64,000 nucleotides of DNA from Schistosoma haematobium (lineage: Eukaryota > Platyhelminthes > Trematoda > Strigeidida > Schistosomatidae), in contig NC_067198.1 of assembly GCF_000699445.3 (NCBI RefSeq), forward strand, positions 41,719,691 through 41,783,690. The letters are read 5' to 3'. Positions within the stretch are counted from its first letter, which is position 1, and each line of letters begins with the position of its first letter. Shown piece after piece: positions 32,925-44,550 of the stretch. The notes under the pieces are model-generated. The model saw only the letters and a program-made list of their open reading frames with translations, searched no databases and was not told the DNA's origin. Both the position numbers and the translations under genes were made by a program.

Positions 32925-33232
32925 GATCGGTCTCTTGTTGGCACATATGTATCCTATGTGAACTGCCTTGATATTGCCTTAATTCACAAGCATTATAAGC
33001 AAAGGTGGGTAGTGGCTAGCAGTGGAATCCAGGACGCGCGTTTCGTCCGGTTTGGGACGTACTTGCGTCCCAGAGTTGATATTCAGTCAGGACTCATTAG
33101 CTAACTTGATAACTCGATGTCGTTTGAAGCGAACGGTACTGGATTCGAGTTCCAGAGTGAACATCAACTCCGAGATGCAGGTACATCTAGCTGACAGGTT
33201 CACTGCTAGCCACTATCCATCTTTGCTTATTA
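32925..33232. mobile_element. Smα-type SINE, fold-back
   Basis: An antisense part to about 33080 (tcctatgtgaactgccttga ... ggacgcgcgtttcgtccgg) is joined to a sense part with A box (actcattagctaacttgata), B box (ggattcgagttcc) and the 3' edge (ctgctagccactatccatct). The hammerhead is lost in both halves: ctgacga is deleted in the first and the region is collapsed in the second. Confidence 0.75.
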
Positions 33233-33291
33233 GAACGAGCAGTTTGACAAAAATGTGGCACCGAGAATAGAGAAATCATTATATTAATTTA

Positions 33292-33463
33292 CTAGTTGAA
33301 TTCATGAGTCACTTGAAGCCAGACCACCATACGCAACCTAGAAGCATTTGACGGCCGTTTCGTCTTAATATGACACTCCTCAGCAGTGCGCATCCACAAC
33401 CTCGTCTCGCGAGATTCGAACCCATGCCCTATCCGTCTCGCGCGCGAGAACTTAACCATTAGA
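33292..33463 (-). mobile_element. Family H SINE, cut at the A box
   Basis: An antisense tail, hammerhead and B box (gattcgaacccatgcc) end at aaccattaga, exactly where an inverted-repeat element begins. Core ctgagga and gaaa are kept, but stem I and stem II are mispaired. Confidence 0.7.
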
Positions 33464-33899
33464 TGAAAAAAATTATATTTGAAATAATCTCAGCGATTGA
33501 AATTTCAATAATTCCAATGTTTCGTCCAGCAAAGTTGTCTAAACTTCTTCAGAGTAACAATCAAATTAAATCAAATCTTTGCTGTGCTAATCCAATCATA
33601 TTTAGATGTTGGCTTAAGTAGAATAGAATAAGTGCGAATCATGTGAACCGTTCACAATGTAAAAACAAATGACTGAACGAATTGTGTGTGTGTGTGTGTC
33701 TGTATATGTAAGATTGAATTATTGATAGTTGATACGAGGTGTGAATATATAAAGGAAAAAAATAAAAGTGCAAGTTGAAGGTTGAAGAAAATTGTTTCTG
33801 AGTCATCGTTGTGCATGTAAAAATGAGAATCATCAAATATATAATTGTATTGCTAAAATAGCCTACATTAATTGCATTCAGAATAATGATGCACATGAA

Positions 33900-33960
33900 A
33901 TAATAATAATAATATTAATAATAATAATAATAATTATTATTATTATTATTATTATTATTA
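33900..33960. repeat. (AAT)n(ATT)n microsatellite
   Basis: AAT repeats switch to ATT repeats at about 33932, making a self-complementary tract. Confidence 0.9.
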
Positions 33961-34438
33961 GCTTTATTCAATATTATATTTTTGGCACAATATAGAATTC
34001 TCAGCGCAAAGTATTTCAACAAGCTTCCGTTTCTTTCTTCTTGGTCGGTCCTCGCAATAAATATTGAGTGATCGCCAGTTAGATGTTAGCAGTCCAGTAA
34101 ATGAATATCTGAATAATATACATTCTTTTCATTGTATATTGCCAGCAACCATATTCTCTCTTTTTGAGCTTTTTGTAACATTGACAACGAAAGGTTGTAC
34201 ACTTTTCAGAAACGCAGCAGAATACGTTAGGCGATTAATAGACATAATGATATATTAAAACAAACAAAAATAGATAACTTGTTGAAATATCTAGATGGCA
34301 GGAACAGGTAGCCCAGATGCTCAAGCAGGCCGCCTTATAGTGGATAGAGAATGGATCCAAGTACATATTCATGAATATTTGCCAAGTAGTTGCTAGTTGA
34401 ATACCGTCCCTTCTGCTCAAGCTGTTCTTATTCACCCA

Positions 34439-34461
34439 TATATATATATATATATATATAT
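34439..34461. repeat. (TA)n microsatellite
   Basis: Alternating TA run. Confidence 0.9.
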
Positions 34462-34983
34462 ACAGCGCTTCTGTTGTCATTTTTTTCTTTATGAGCGTTA
34501 AAACCTTTCTGAAGTATTTTGATCCCTACAAAATTGGAATTATTTAAATTTTAACCGCTGAGATTATTTCAAGTATAACTTGGGATAAAGAACATTTATT
34601 CTATATAGTTGAAGACATCTGGATCAATTTCAGAAAACCGAACTTATGTATCCAGTATTTATGTTTACCTTGGTTGACGACTACACCACCGGATATCTGG
34701 ATATTATAAACCTTTTATCCTCCCTTCCAATTTATTTTTATGTTTATATTTTTCTTTATCTTCACATTCATCTTTCCCAAATTCACATGATTCCTTTTTG
34801 ATCGTTATTACTTTAATAACATCCCTCTTATTACATATTATATTCACACAACAATATTATTATCATCACCTTGATTAACAAAATGAAACTCTCCTATTAC
34901 GATTATACTGACTATGACTTGACACACTTTACCTTTTTTAAATGACCTTTCTAGTTTACAAATAATACAATTTTGAAGTATAT

Positions 34984-35485
34984 TTATTCATTTATTTGAA
35001 CACATAGATGTTAGTTCAAGGAGGCACCAGATACATATGCGCCATACAAATCTCATTTGATGTGTGTGAGGGCTATGATACTACCCAGGTGCCAAAACCG
35101 AAACAGGTGGTTTTCTTAGAAGGCCTTCAACCTAAAGGTCTGATCTACAATGTCAGGAGATGTAGTCCTATGGTAGACGGTGACCGATAATTGGTTCATA
35201 CGCCATTTGTTCCTTTAGGATACTGAGGCCCATGTACACCATTGGTTTGGAATGGGGGTTTTCCAACTTTCCTAGGTGTATGCTCCATATCCACCAACTC
35301 GGTTAAAGAGCCAGACATTTGCTTTTCGTCTTCTCAATTTCGTCAACAACAGTAATTCTGCGAGAATGCAGTGAGTCGGACTTCCCTGGCAGAGGCTTTA
35401 TACCCCATGTAAGGCCATGTGAGAGCATTTCGAGAGGGAGAGCGGACTCTCCCCACTCTCCGCCGCACCAGGGCATTTGGGAGTT
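34984..35485 (-). mobile_element. Unclassified dispersed repeat U1, copy 1
   Basis: On the minus strand it reads ccctggtgcggcggagagtg, then gtataaagcctctgccag (TATA-like), then atg at 35318-35316 opening MSGSLTELVDMEHTPRKVGK, and ends in tgtgttcaaataaatg. Copies 2 and 3 are at 36832-37348 and 41931-42430. The short frame ends after about 40 codons. The class is unknown: an LTR/leader with a gag start or a retroposon are both possible. Confidence 0.6.
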
Positions 35486-36831
35486 GCAAACGTTCACTAT
35501 TTTTTAAGATTGTCGAATTCGTTTATGCATGCCTTATTTTGGCCTTTGCAAAATATCATAATTATGGGCTTATAACTGTGGTGCCTGATTATGAAGTTAT
35601 TGATAACAATTATTCTCTCAAATACTGTTCATTTATCGAGTACTTTAAAAAAGATAAGCTCTGTGAAACAACTACCAATCATGTTTGTATTTTTTTACAA
35701 TTACCGATAAACTGTTTCAGTTTGGAAAGGACAAGAGACTAAATGGCCTGTGTTAGTCTAGACAATGATGGTGTCTCAGTTGAAAGAATCGACAGATGGA
35801 GCTTCAACCATGCGTTGAAGTAATCAATTCCACTCGTAGATAATTCGATTGGAAAGTCGATAGTCAGCTGACAATTAATTTGTTCTAGGCTTGTAAACTT
35901 TTTTCAGTGTCCTCGTAAATTCTCTGTTTTGGTAGACAAGAAAAATGAGGGTATATCAGATGCAAACTTATCATTACGTAACTTGAAAACCGTAATCAAC
36001 TCACCTTTAGTTCTTTGATAAGATTCTTCTTTCTTTTATATTATTTCACTGGTTGAAATCATGAGTCAATTGAAGCTTTACTTACTACGGTTATTATGAT
36101 TCCAGATCTCAGTTGATAGAAAGATTGAAAGCATAAATGAGTGGTTAACTCATATTCCAAAATGTGTTCCAGTGATTAAGAACACAGTTTCTATTGTCTT
36201 TATTAATTCGTTAATCAATTGTCAATGATACGTTGTTATAATCTGAATAGTTAAAATCCATACAGCATAAACTATTCTGATTCGATGTTAAAATTTACAT
36301 TTGGATTTTATTTTAAGAAAAAGAAAATCTATCAGATGGCTCCATTGTCCTGTTCCATGAAATTGTAACTATAGAAAAAATTAATTCATAGGAATACTAT
36401 ACCATACAACTACTGGTTTTTAATAGGTACTAAGGAGAAAAGTAGAATTAGTTTTATTATTAGTGAAATAGAAACAAAAATTAATTAATTCCATCATGTC
36501 GATTCAAGTTTTTAGTTGTCATGACAATGGGAAATTACTAGAAATTAGGTGAATATAATCTCTATGTAAGTTGAAAGACTATAGATGTCGTCTAAAGTAA
36601 CCTAAAATAAAGAATTAATACCTATGAGTGTATATGTATTTTGTTAGTAGCAAATGTGTTGTAAGTACACAATAAGACAAAATCAGTATCTTTATTTTTT
36701 TAAATGTAATTTTATAATGAAAATGTGAACGTTTTAAATATTCTAACAAAATTATTATTGTTTACTTAATGACATGAAGTTTGACTTAAGATAATTAAAT
36801 AAACTTAATATTTACATGTAATGAGATTTGT
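35486..36831. other. Intergenic DNA
   Basis: Only a short antisense family H tail (36048-36090, ggttgaaatcatgagtcaat) is recognised. No gene. Confidence 0.4.
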
Positions 36832-37348
36832 TGCCCCCAAAACGTAGGGTGGGGAGAGAAGCTCTCTCTTTCTCTCTCCAAATGATCTTACATGGCCTTA
36901 CATGGCGTATAAAGCCTCTGCCAGAGAAGTCCTACTCACTGCATTCTCGCAGAATTACTATTGTTGACGAAGTTGAGAGGACGAAAAGCGAATGTCCGGC
37001 GCTTTAACCGAGTTGATAAATATGGAGCATACACCTAGGAAAGTTGGAAAACTCTGATTCCGAACCAGTGGTGCACATAGGATTCAGGATCCTGAGGGAA
37101 CGAAAGGAGCACGAACCAATTGTTGGTCACCGTCTACGATGGGACTGTATCTCCTGAGGTTGCTCCACTGCCTTGTGGATCAGACCTTTAAGTCGAAGAC
37201 TCGGGGAGTGGCCTACTAAGAAAACCACCTGTTTCGGTTTTGGCACCTGGGTAGTATCATATTCCACACACAAATCAAGTGACTTGTGTGGCACAAATAT
37301 ATTTGTTGGCCCTTTGTACCAATATTTATGTGTTCAAATAAATAAACA
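36832..37348 (+). mobile_element. Unclassified dispersed repeat U1, copy 2
   Basis: A sense copy: gtggggagagaagctctctc, gcgtataaagcctctgccag, atg at 36992 (MSGALTELINMEHTPRKVGK, then a stop), gttgctccactgccttgtgg, ending ttcaaataaataaac. It is colinear with copy 1 over nearly its full length. Confidence 0.65.
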
Positions 37349-38036
37349 CCAATCATCCACTGTTCTCATTCTCTTCTCTTTGATCTTCTTAACATTCTTC
37401 CGCCAAGCATTTCACTTTCACGTGATGATACATACTACTTATAACTGCCGAAATCAATAGCACACATCACACATTAATACTTGTTAATCCATACTTATAT
37501 ACTATTGATATTGTTGGTCAACTTTTTACAATACATAGACTGTTTAGTAATGTTCCATTGACAAAATAGAAGAGTTTAGACTATAATATTCACTTTCATA
37601 ATCGATCAACACAGCTATTAATTGATCAATAATAAATAACTGGGTATGATTTTACTTAGTTAAAATGATATGTGAAAGATCGAAATCATTGGTCTGAAGC
37701 GTTTTTTTTCCTTTCTTTGTTCAATTCAGTTGATTACTTGCTATTTGTAAATGAATAACGTTATTATCATAATTTTTTAATGAAAAAGCAGACAAGGTAT
37801 CGATTACAGTAACCAATTATCATACAAACGTTAAATTTCCATTTGAAGTGATCGGTAAAATAGGATAACCGTTTGGATAATACGTGGTTGAAGATAATTT
37901 TCAGGATCCATTGGATTTGAGTTTTGTTCACATTTACCAGGCGTTCCTACAAACATTAAGGAACTGGTGTCTATCGTGGAGTTAAAACCTGTGTTGCGAA
38001 ATATCACAGTCAAAGAGATTATAACTGATATATTTA
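37349..38036. other. AT-rich intergenic DNA
   Basis: Nothing recognised. Confidence 0.4.
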
Positions 38037-38152
38037 TTCAGTAACTCCGCCTGTAGCTCGGGTAAAGGAGGAGGGTTGGGCATAGGGTTGGCGACCATAT
38101 CCCGTAGAAAACTAACTCACTAAAAAACGCTAACCAGAAAAAAATTCATATT
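38037..38152 (+). mobile_element. RTE 5'-leader-derived micro-retroposon
   Basis: aactccgcctgtagctcggg ... gctaaccagaaaaaaattca: the RTE leader alone, with a short deletion after ctgtagc. The possible duplication is only attca on each side, so its boundaries are less certain than at 4892-5026. Confidence 0.6.
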
Positions 38153-38810
38153 TGTGTAGTGCCTAACCACTTATTTGTCTGAGATATTCAAACTTTTAGT
38201 TCTGTATAGTGAAATGCTCACTTCTCTTAACCATAAACTCAAAAGTAATAAGAAAATTTAGGAATAACCACTCTCCAGAAAATCGCTCATTTTATTCAAA
38301 CTGTAGCTAACTTTCATCACAACCACGTAATATGATTCCTTAAAGATACATAGAACTATGTCTTTTAGACTATCTCTATGAAGTAAGTTATCGTCCGAAC
38401 CCTATGGATAGTTTAGATCTTTCACTAGATACATATAAACGACCTATTCAGATTATGGGTTGGGAAAGATTACTCAAATCATGCATTTATTCTACATTCA
38501 GTTTAAACTCATTACGTGAACTAAATGTTATGAAAGGCCAAATTTAATGTCAAACTAAAGTTACTGAACACTGTTTTTGAGCAAGTTTGGAATTCTTCTA
38601 CAGAATCTGTCACTTCGTATTTATAATGTCATCCATTTTAAGATCCATCACAATATAAAGATTATATATTATCAGCTAATTACTCTGTTATTCATGTATT
38701 GGTCGTTAACTACATTAGTACTAATTTTGATGCAGTTTTACTCATTGGAGATTTACTAGTTTTACTTATCTACATTTATGCGATATTACTATTTGTGTCT
38801 AAGTTGAAAG
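38153..38810. other. Intergenic DNA
   Basis: Nothing recognised. Confidence 0.4.
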
Positions 38811-39260
38811 TGTTATATCCAGACGATAACAATGTATGGTAACTGTAGGAATCTATTTCTGGAATAATACTGTTCATATATTTATATTGTATAATTGTTA
38901 AGTAAGTAAACTATTCATATTGATGTTTCCCTTATTATCAACTTTATTTTGAACCATAGAACATTATTATACGATTTAGCATTCTTGAGTTATACCCTAG
39001 TCTATCAATTACTACCTACCACATTCACAGCCATTTGTACAAATATTGTTTCCTATTTTATGGTATGATGTGGTCTTTTTGGTTTGTATATAAACCCAAT
39101 ATATTTGAAATAAGTGATCCATATCTCAGTGACTGAGATTGGTTCTCTAGACTTAACAGGCAGGTCTATGCAGGAATCAGGACCGATAAGGTTTCTAGGC
39201 TGCTCATACTCGTTTACGTATCATTGGTCCGGTCGGTAAATCACTGTTCTCTAGTTAACT
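38811..39260 (+). mobile_element. LTR family B, 3'-truncated
   Basis: It starts tgttatatccagacgata and has TATA box tatataaaccc. The family body (tctagacttaacaggcaggt) runs to ctctagttaactgaag, where it stops about 60 bp short of the usual end. Confidence 0.65.
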
Positions 39261-39732
39261 GAAGAAAACTTACTTGGTAAATGAATCCATATTATTCTAT
39301 TATGTTCATCATATTTGCTTGATTTCAATTCTAGTTTTATTTAATTGCACTAGAACTAATATGATCATTCATGCATAAAGTATGTTTGTTGTAGACTAGA
39401 AAGAAATATGAATTTAATTAGTAAATAATCCTTATTTCGACTATTGCAATCAAATTGTTTTAATTATATCTATAGTATATGAATGATTTATTGTTATGTA
39501 ATTAGAGAATAGATGAAAATGGTAAAGTCACATATGCTTCTATTGTCCTATCTTTATAAAATAATCAATCGCTCAAACACTTATTTAGATTCTAATTAAT
39601 GAGTTAAGTGTTCAAGTTTTCTTTTCAACTGAATAGACTTAATATTTTAATGTCTTTCCATGATAATAAAGACGTTGAATAACTAATCATCTTACGAGTA
39701 TGTTTTATCAGAACTAGGAAATCAAGAAAAAA
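39261..39732. other. AT-rich intergenic DNA
   Basis: Nothing recognised. Confidence 0.4.
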
Positions 39733-40080
39733 TAAGTTTTTGATTGAGATCATGAACTCACTGATGTTAGACCACCATTGAAAACTTGGAAGGACTTGAT
39801 GACCGTTTCGTTCTATTGTGGGACTCCTCAGCAGTGTGCATCCACGATCCCGCCTTGAGAGATTCGAACACAGGGCCTTCAGTCTCGCGCACACGCTTGA
39901 CCTACTAGACCACTGAGCCGGCATCGAACAGTGTTATTGTCTAATTTCAACCAATCCACAAAATTTCGCGACCATCTTTCATTGTACTGACGTAGACACC
40001 TGTCTCTACCCAACAGTGGATTAGCTCCACTGGCCACGGCTTCTCACTAGAATTCTGAGAAGTGTCTATCCTTGATATGA
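39733..40080 (-). mobile_element. Family H SINE copy
   Basis: An antisense unit from tail (gtttttgattgagatcatga) to lead (cacggcttctcactagaatt). B box gattcgaacacaggg. The minus-strand hammerhead keeps ctgagga and gaaa, but stem II (gtcc/gaac) and stem I are imperfect. Confidence 0.75.
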
Positions 40081-40211
40081 CATGATCATCACCCACTCCT
40101 ATTGGTAGTACGTTTTTTATTACAGACATGGTTGAACTGTAATGTATTTATTATAAAGAGATGGAATGATCTGACGATTTTAAAATCAGGGAGTATTCAA
40201 CAGCTGGAACT

Positions 40212-40581
40212 TGCTATAACTGTGATGCTGCAGATTAGAGGACAGCGAATTATTGATCGGACCAAAGACGCGCAAACATGTAAGAACGGCCTAGGGTTCT
40301 GATTGGCCCTACTTCCCTGTCTAGCCCAGCCAGTTGAGTCCAGAACACAAGTCACAGCCTCGGAGATATGAATCATTATATTTCAAACATACTTTGTTTA
40401 TATACCAGTCAAACAAACCACATCGTACCATAAAATAGAAAATAACATTGTACAATATTGGCCAACAGGGAAATGACAGGTTAAATAAATATTGACCAAT
40501 AAGATGATACCATTTCATGTCCAAGGATAGCATTAGACTTAATAGGATAATTTTTGGGATATTTTCCTGAATATCCCAACA
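40212..40581 (-). mobile_element. Solo LTR, family A
   Basis: 370 bp. On the minus strand it starts tgttgggatattcaggaaaa, has TATA box tatataaacaaag and ends cacagttatagca. A perfect 5-bp duplication gaact lies at 40207-40211 and 40582-40586. Short frames inside are chance. The family A copy at 57295-57683 shares start, TATA region and end. Confidence 0.9.
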
Positions 40582-40586
40582 GAACT

Positions 40587-41149
40587 GTTCAGATATGTCC
40601 GTTTAGAACTTTGTATAAAATGCCCCTGATTCGGTACTAAGATAATTACTTATCTGTGGTATTTGATAATTGTCGCATTAATTGTAAGTAGAATTATTAG
40701 TCGCTAGATTCCAAATTGATAGTCTTAGAAACAGATGCTACTCACTTGTACTGAAGGTTCTACTTTATAACCTTTCTTATTTTATGGAATCATTTACTTC
40801 TACAATTATATCTCACTCTCAAAGTTAAATAGTTTATTGTTCTACCCTAAATACACCAGTCTTGGATCCTTCAAGAACTTTCAGAAGTCGATTATTATCT
40901 ACACAATTTGACAAACTTTTAAATGATACAATGAAAAAATCATCAAAACATATTGTCGAATAGTACATTCAGACACGAATAAACATGCCAGTATTGTATT
41001 ATTTAATGTAAAAAATAAACAGTGTACTTTTAAGCATTATGTTTATCAGTTAATCGATATAAGTAATTTTAAAATATATTATGTGACTATGAAACTTCAT
41101 TTGTGTTTACAGAAAATGTTCAACACTATAGAAAAAACAACTATCTATT
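40587..41149. other. Intergenic DNA
   Basis: Nothing recognised. Confidence 0.4.
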
Positions 41150-41432
41150 AGTTTCAATAGTTACGATCATGAGTCCATTGAAGCTAGATCATTATGGAAA
41201 ACCTTGAAGCACTGGATGGGACTCCTCAGTAGTGCGCATCAACGACCTCGCCTTGAGAGATTCGAAACCAAGACCTATCGGTCTCGCACGCGAGCGCTTA
41301 ACCATTAGACCACTGAGCTGGCCGGAATCCAATGGTGTTAATGTCTAACTTCAACTAATCCACAAAATTGAACGATTCATTCATCATTGTCATCAGTGAG
41401 TTACTATATCACAATAGATCCAGTTGAACTAT
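41150..41432 (-). mobile_element. Family H SINE, hammerhead core deleted
   Basis: An antisense copy with tail, B box (gattcgaaaccaagacc) and A-box region. The hammerhead runs gcactggat directly into gggactcctcag, deleting gaaa and stem III. Confidence 0.7.
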
Positions 41433-41930
41433 GTATTACTTTGATATTCTCTAGGAAGTTATAATACAATTTAAACGTCAATAAAATACACCATATATGA
41501 ACTCTTATTAACCATGATGTATAGATAGCACTAATATAATCAATTAACATATCAAATTACAACAATAATTTGAAACTGATAATATATTATTAAGGTCAAA
41601 ATAATAGTGTACTTTAGCCTGTACATATTTACCAATGGGTAATTATTAGAGTATATGAGATAATATCATATAAATGACCGATAATATGTGTAAATGTACT
41701 AGTAGCATTGATTAGATTAGACTGTTTTATTCAATTATGTACATCATTTTACAATGAATAACTTGTATTTCACTCACCAATTAAAAATATACACAGTTAT
41801 TTTAATCTAAATAAAATTACATAAACAAGCTCTTTGATCTATTTCGATAAGATCATTGTTTATTGGTGTTTATATTAAACAAAACTTTTATGGAATTTGA
41901 CTATCTAGTTTTATGAACAACATTTTATCT
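41433..41930. other. AT-rich intergenic DNA
   Basis: Nothing recognised. Confidence 0.4.
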
Positions 41931-42430
41931 AGGCCCTCAAATGTCCAGCTACGGTTGAGAGTGGGGAGAGTCATCTCTCCCACTTGAAATGTTTTCAGAT
42001 GGTTATGCATATACAACCACTGTCTAGGAAGTCCGAATCACTGTATTCTCACAGAATAACTGTTGTTTACGAATGTCCAGTGCTTTAACCGGGTTGATGG
42101 ATACGAAAAATTCACCTAGGAGAGTTGGAAAACCCTGGTTCCAAACCAATGATGTACATGGGCTCCAGGATCCTGAGGGTACAAATGACTTATTAACCGA
42201 TTGTTGGTCATCGGCTACCATGAGACTGTATCTCCTAAAGTTGCTCCACTGTTTTGTGAGTTAGACCTTTTGGTTAAAGACTCGGGGAGTGGTCTACTAG
42301 GAAAACCACCTGTTTCGGTCTGTGAACTCGGTCAGTATTTCAGCCCTCATACAAATCAAATGGGATTTGTGTTTCTCACATCTATTTGGTGTCTCCTTGT
42401 ACCAATATTTATACGTTTAAATAAAAAAAA
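41931..42430 (+). mobile_element. Unclassified dispersed repeat U1, copy 3
   Basis: aggccctcaaatgtccagct, gagtggggagagtcatctct, atg at 42073 opening MSSALTGLMDTKNSPRRVGK and staying open for 63 codons, then the shared 3' part (gactcggggagtggtctact) and an aaataaaaaaaat end. In this copy the TATA-like site is lost. Confidence 0.6.
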
Positions 42431-42899
42431 TAGACGAAAGATTATTATAGCCTAAATATTAGTCGGTTCATATTTATACTTCTGTTGAATCCATTCCTCA
42501 GTGTAAGGCTTACATAGGTTAATTAACAAATAATCTGGAATGAATGATTTATATCATAGCCGACAAGGTTTTTTAAACTTACCAATTCATCAAAACTATG
42601 TGATTAGCAGATACAAATTTCACTGTAGTAAAATTATCAGATAAGTCAAAAATTAGTACCAAACCAATACAGTTTGAATTACTTCGACTTTCAATAACTG
42701 CAGGTAAAAATGTAGTGTACATGATTATTCAATATCTCTTTCCTCGTGGTTTAAATTATTTACTAATTTAGCTGAGTCGTTCAGGTACTGAGAGCATACA
42801 CAACAAGGTAATTAGTGTTTGAAAATCGTTTCAAACAGCACAGATACTTTTTAATTATGTTCTACGTATCAAAATTCAGTTCCGTTAGCTCACTTGTAA
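42431..42899. other. AT-rich intergenic DNA
   Basis: Nothing recognised. Confidence 0.4.
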
Positions 42900-43190
42900 G
42901 TTTTCGAAGGTTTCTGATTAAATATTAAGGACTGTCAATGATCAGTGTTTTTCTGACTTGTAGGCGCAGATTGTTTTGATATTCCCATTTTTCAAGCATA
43001 TTCTTAGGCCTAGTTAGCAAGTGACTATCAGTAGATTGCAGAATGTGCGTTGCGTACTATTTGAGACACATCAACTGAACGTACCTGTATTCTAACGTTG
43101 TTGTTCATTCTGGGACTCGAACTTCGTACCTTCTACCTCAAACGCTCAATGTATTATCCAATTAGCTACTGAGGTCAATGGATATCTACT
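42900..43190 (-). mobile_element. Old Smα copy
   Basis: A diverged antisense copy: gactatcagtagattgcaga, gggactcgaacttcgtacc (B box), tattatccaattagctactg (A box). The hammerhead is broken. Confidence 0.55.
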
Positions 43191-43567
43191 GTTTTTTATT
43201 TGCGGTTAACTATCTATGATCTCGATCAGTATGGATCTTAGTAGTTAAACTATTGCCATAATTTGTAACACTTGAACTGCATATAACTATATTCTCTTAA
43301 CTTCCATGAATGATTTAAGTAATGAAAAACATTATAGAACATTCTTTTATCACAAATTATAAACACTTTAGAGATTATGATAAAAGCGTACAATTAACGT
43401 AACAAAATGAAGCATTCATAAACTCGATCGGCATATATTTGTTGTACAAATTGAGAAAATGCAGTGTAGTGAGCGATGAGTTTTCATAAAACCCAATCTC
43501 ATGTCCACACCAAAAAATCTTTAAATCGCTTGTATCAAACATTATTATTAACATATTTTTATGAGAG

Positions 43568-43812
43568 ATCAGTAAAATACACTTGGTATTGTTTACTTTA
43601 ATCTTCCCATTGATGTTTAGGACTGAAATTGATCAGTACCTTATTGGCATATGTACATACTGTGAGGATTGCCTCGATATTGTTTCAATTGACAGGCATT
43701 ATAAGTAAAGATGGATAGTGACTAGCAGTGGAATCCAGGACTCATGTTTCGTCTTGTTTTGGACTCATCAGCTGGATGTATCTGCATTCCAGATTGAACA
43801 TCAACACCAATG
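43568..43812 (-). mobile_element. Smα-type SINE, 5'-truncated
   Basis: An antisense tail (cttcccattgatgtttagga) through the hammerhead to gaacatcaacaccaatg. The pol III box region is absent. Confidence 0.75.
43733..43777 (-). ncRNA. Smα hammerhead ribozyme, canonical core
   Basis: On the minus strand: stem I atccag/ctggat (6 bp), core ctgatga, stem II gtcc...agac (3 pairs plus a C·A), gaaa, stem III catgag (one pair), cleavage triplet gtc. It is the only copy in the window with the textbook CUGAUGA core, and all core residues are present. Confidence 0.65.
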
Positions 43813-44138
43813 ATTTTTATAGACGGTCAAAAAATCAATAGGCACGTGAAAACACACAAGACAAGAAATTCTATTCAACGTGTATTCTATATAGGAAAAG
43901 TATTAATATTTTATTAAGTTGAAGTTTGTAAATCATGAAATCGAGTGATTGATTTTCAAGAGAACACACACAGAGACAAAAATAAAGTGAGAAAAAAGTA
44001 TGAAAATTAGTTAGTACACAAGAATTGAAGTCAGAATAGTCTTTTCACTTCATTTTTCTCTTTTTAAACATCATTAGCATAAACATTCAACAGAAAACGA
44101 TCTGTATAACATTTCTTCATCAAATTATACTTTCAGAA

Positions 44139-44460
44139 GAGGATTTTATGGGGATTTTAGTGATTTAATTTACTTGACTTCATGAATCAATTCAAGCTAG
44201 ACCACCATAAGAAACCTGGAAGCACTGGACGGCCGTTTCATCCTAGTATGGAACTTCTCAATAGTTCCCTAATCTTTCCGATTATTGCTTATACTCTTAC
44301 CGCCTCTACTACTACGGGATTTAAATCGACAACTGCATCTCTGTGCTAATATAGTGTGGCAACTGCAAATGATGTACGTACGTACGAAGTTCTACGTTGT
44401 TACTGACTGACTGACTCTCAATAGTTGCACATTATGAGTTCAACTATTAAATTATACTTT
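44139..44460 (-). mobile_element. Family H copy split by an RTE-2 tail
   Basis: An antisense tail and hammerhead half (ggccgtttcatcctagtatg). The copy is interrupted by the insertion 44267-44415. The right remainder is short (gttgcacattatgagttcaa). Confidence 0.6.
44267..44415 (+). mobile_element. RTE 3'-end insertion with (CTGA)n tail
   Basis: A 149-bp insertion with an 11-bp duplication tctcaatagtt (44256-44266 and 44416-44426). It ends actgactgactgac. The 3' sequence (gtgtggcaactgcaaatg) differs from the AAGT-tailed RTE, so it is the end of another non-LTR family. Confidence 0.75.
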
Positions 44461-44550
44461 TATTAGTTTTAAGACAAAAATGTAGTTGATTCAGATGATT
44501 GGTATTCTACATATTGAATAAAAAATAGTAATAGATACTAGTTAAAAAGA

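Larger units (their letters stand above)
33470..34580. mobile_element. Inverted-repeat element of unclear class
   Basis: Arms 33470-33514 and 34536-34579 are inverted repeats sharing gaaataatctcagcg. The left arm continues into caatgtttcgtccagcaaag ... cttcttcagagtaac, whose reverse complement has ctgaagaag ... ggacgaaac, as in the element at 28252-28489. The interior holds (GT)n near 33683, a mirrored (AAT)n/(ATT)n tract (33900-33960) and (TA)n (34439-34461), with no coding sequence. The Penelope-type assignment is tentative. Confidence 0.4.

Noticed and set aside
33639..33896. 85-residue His/Thr-rich frame
   Set aside because: Low-complexity (GT)n and AT-rich sequence with no conserved motif.
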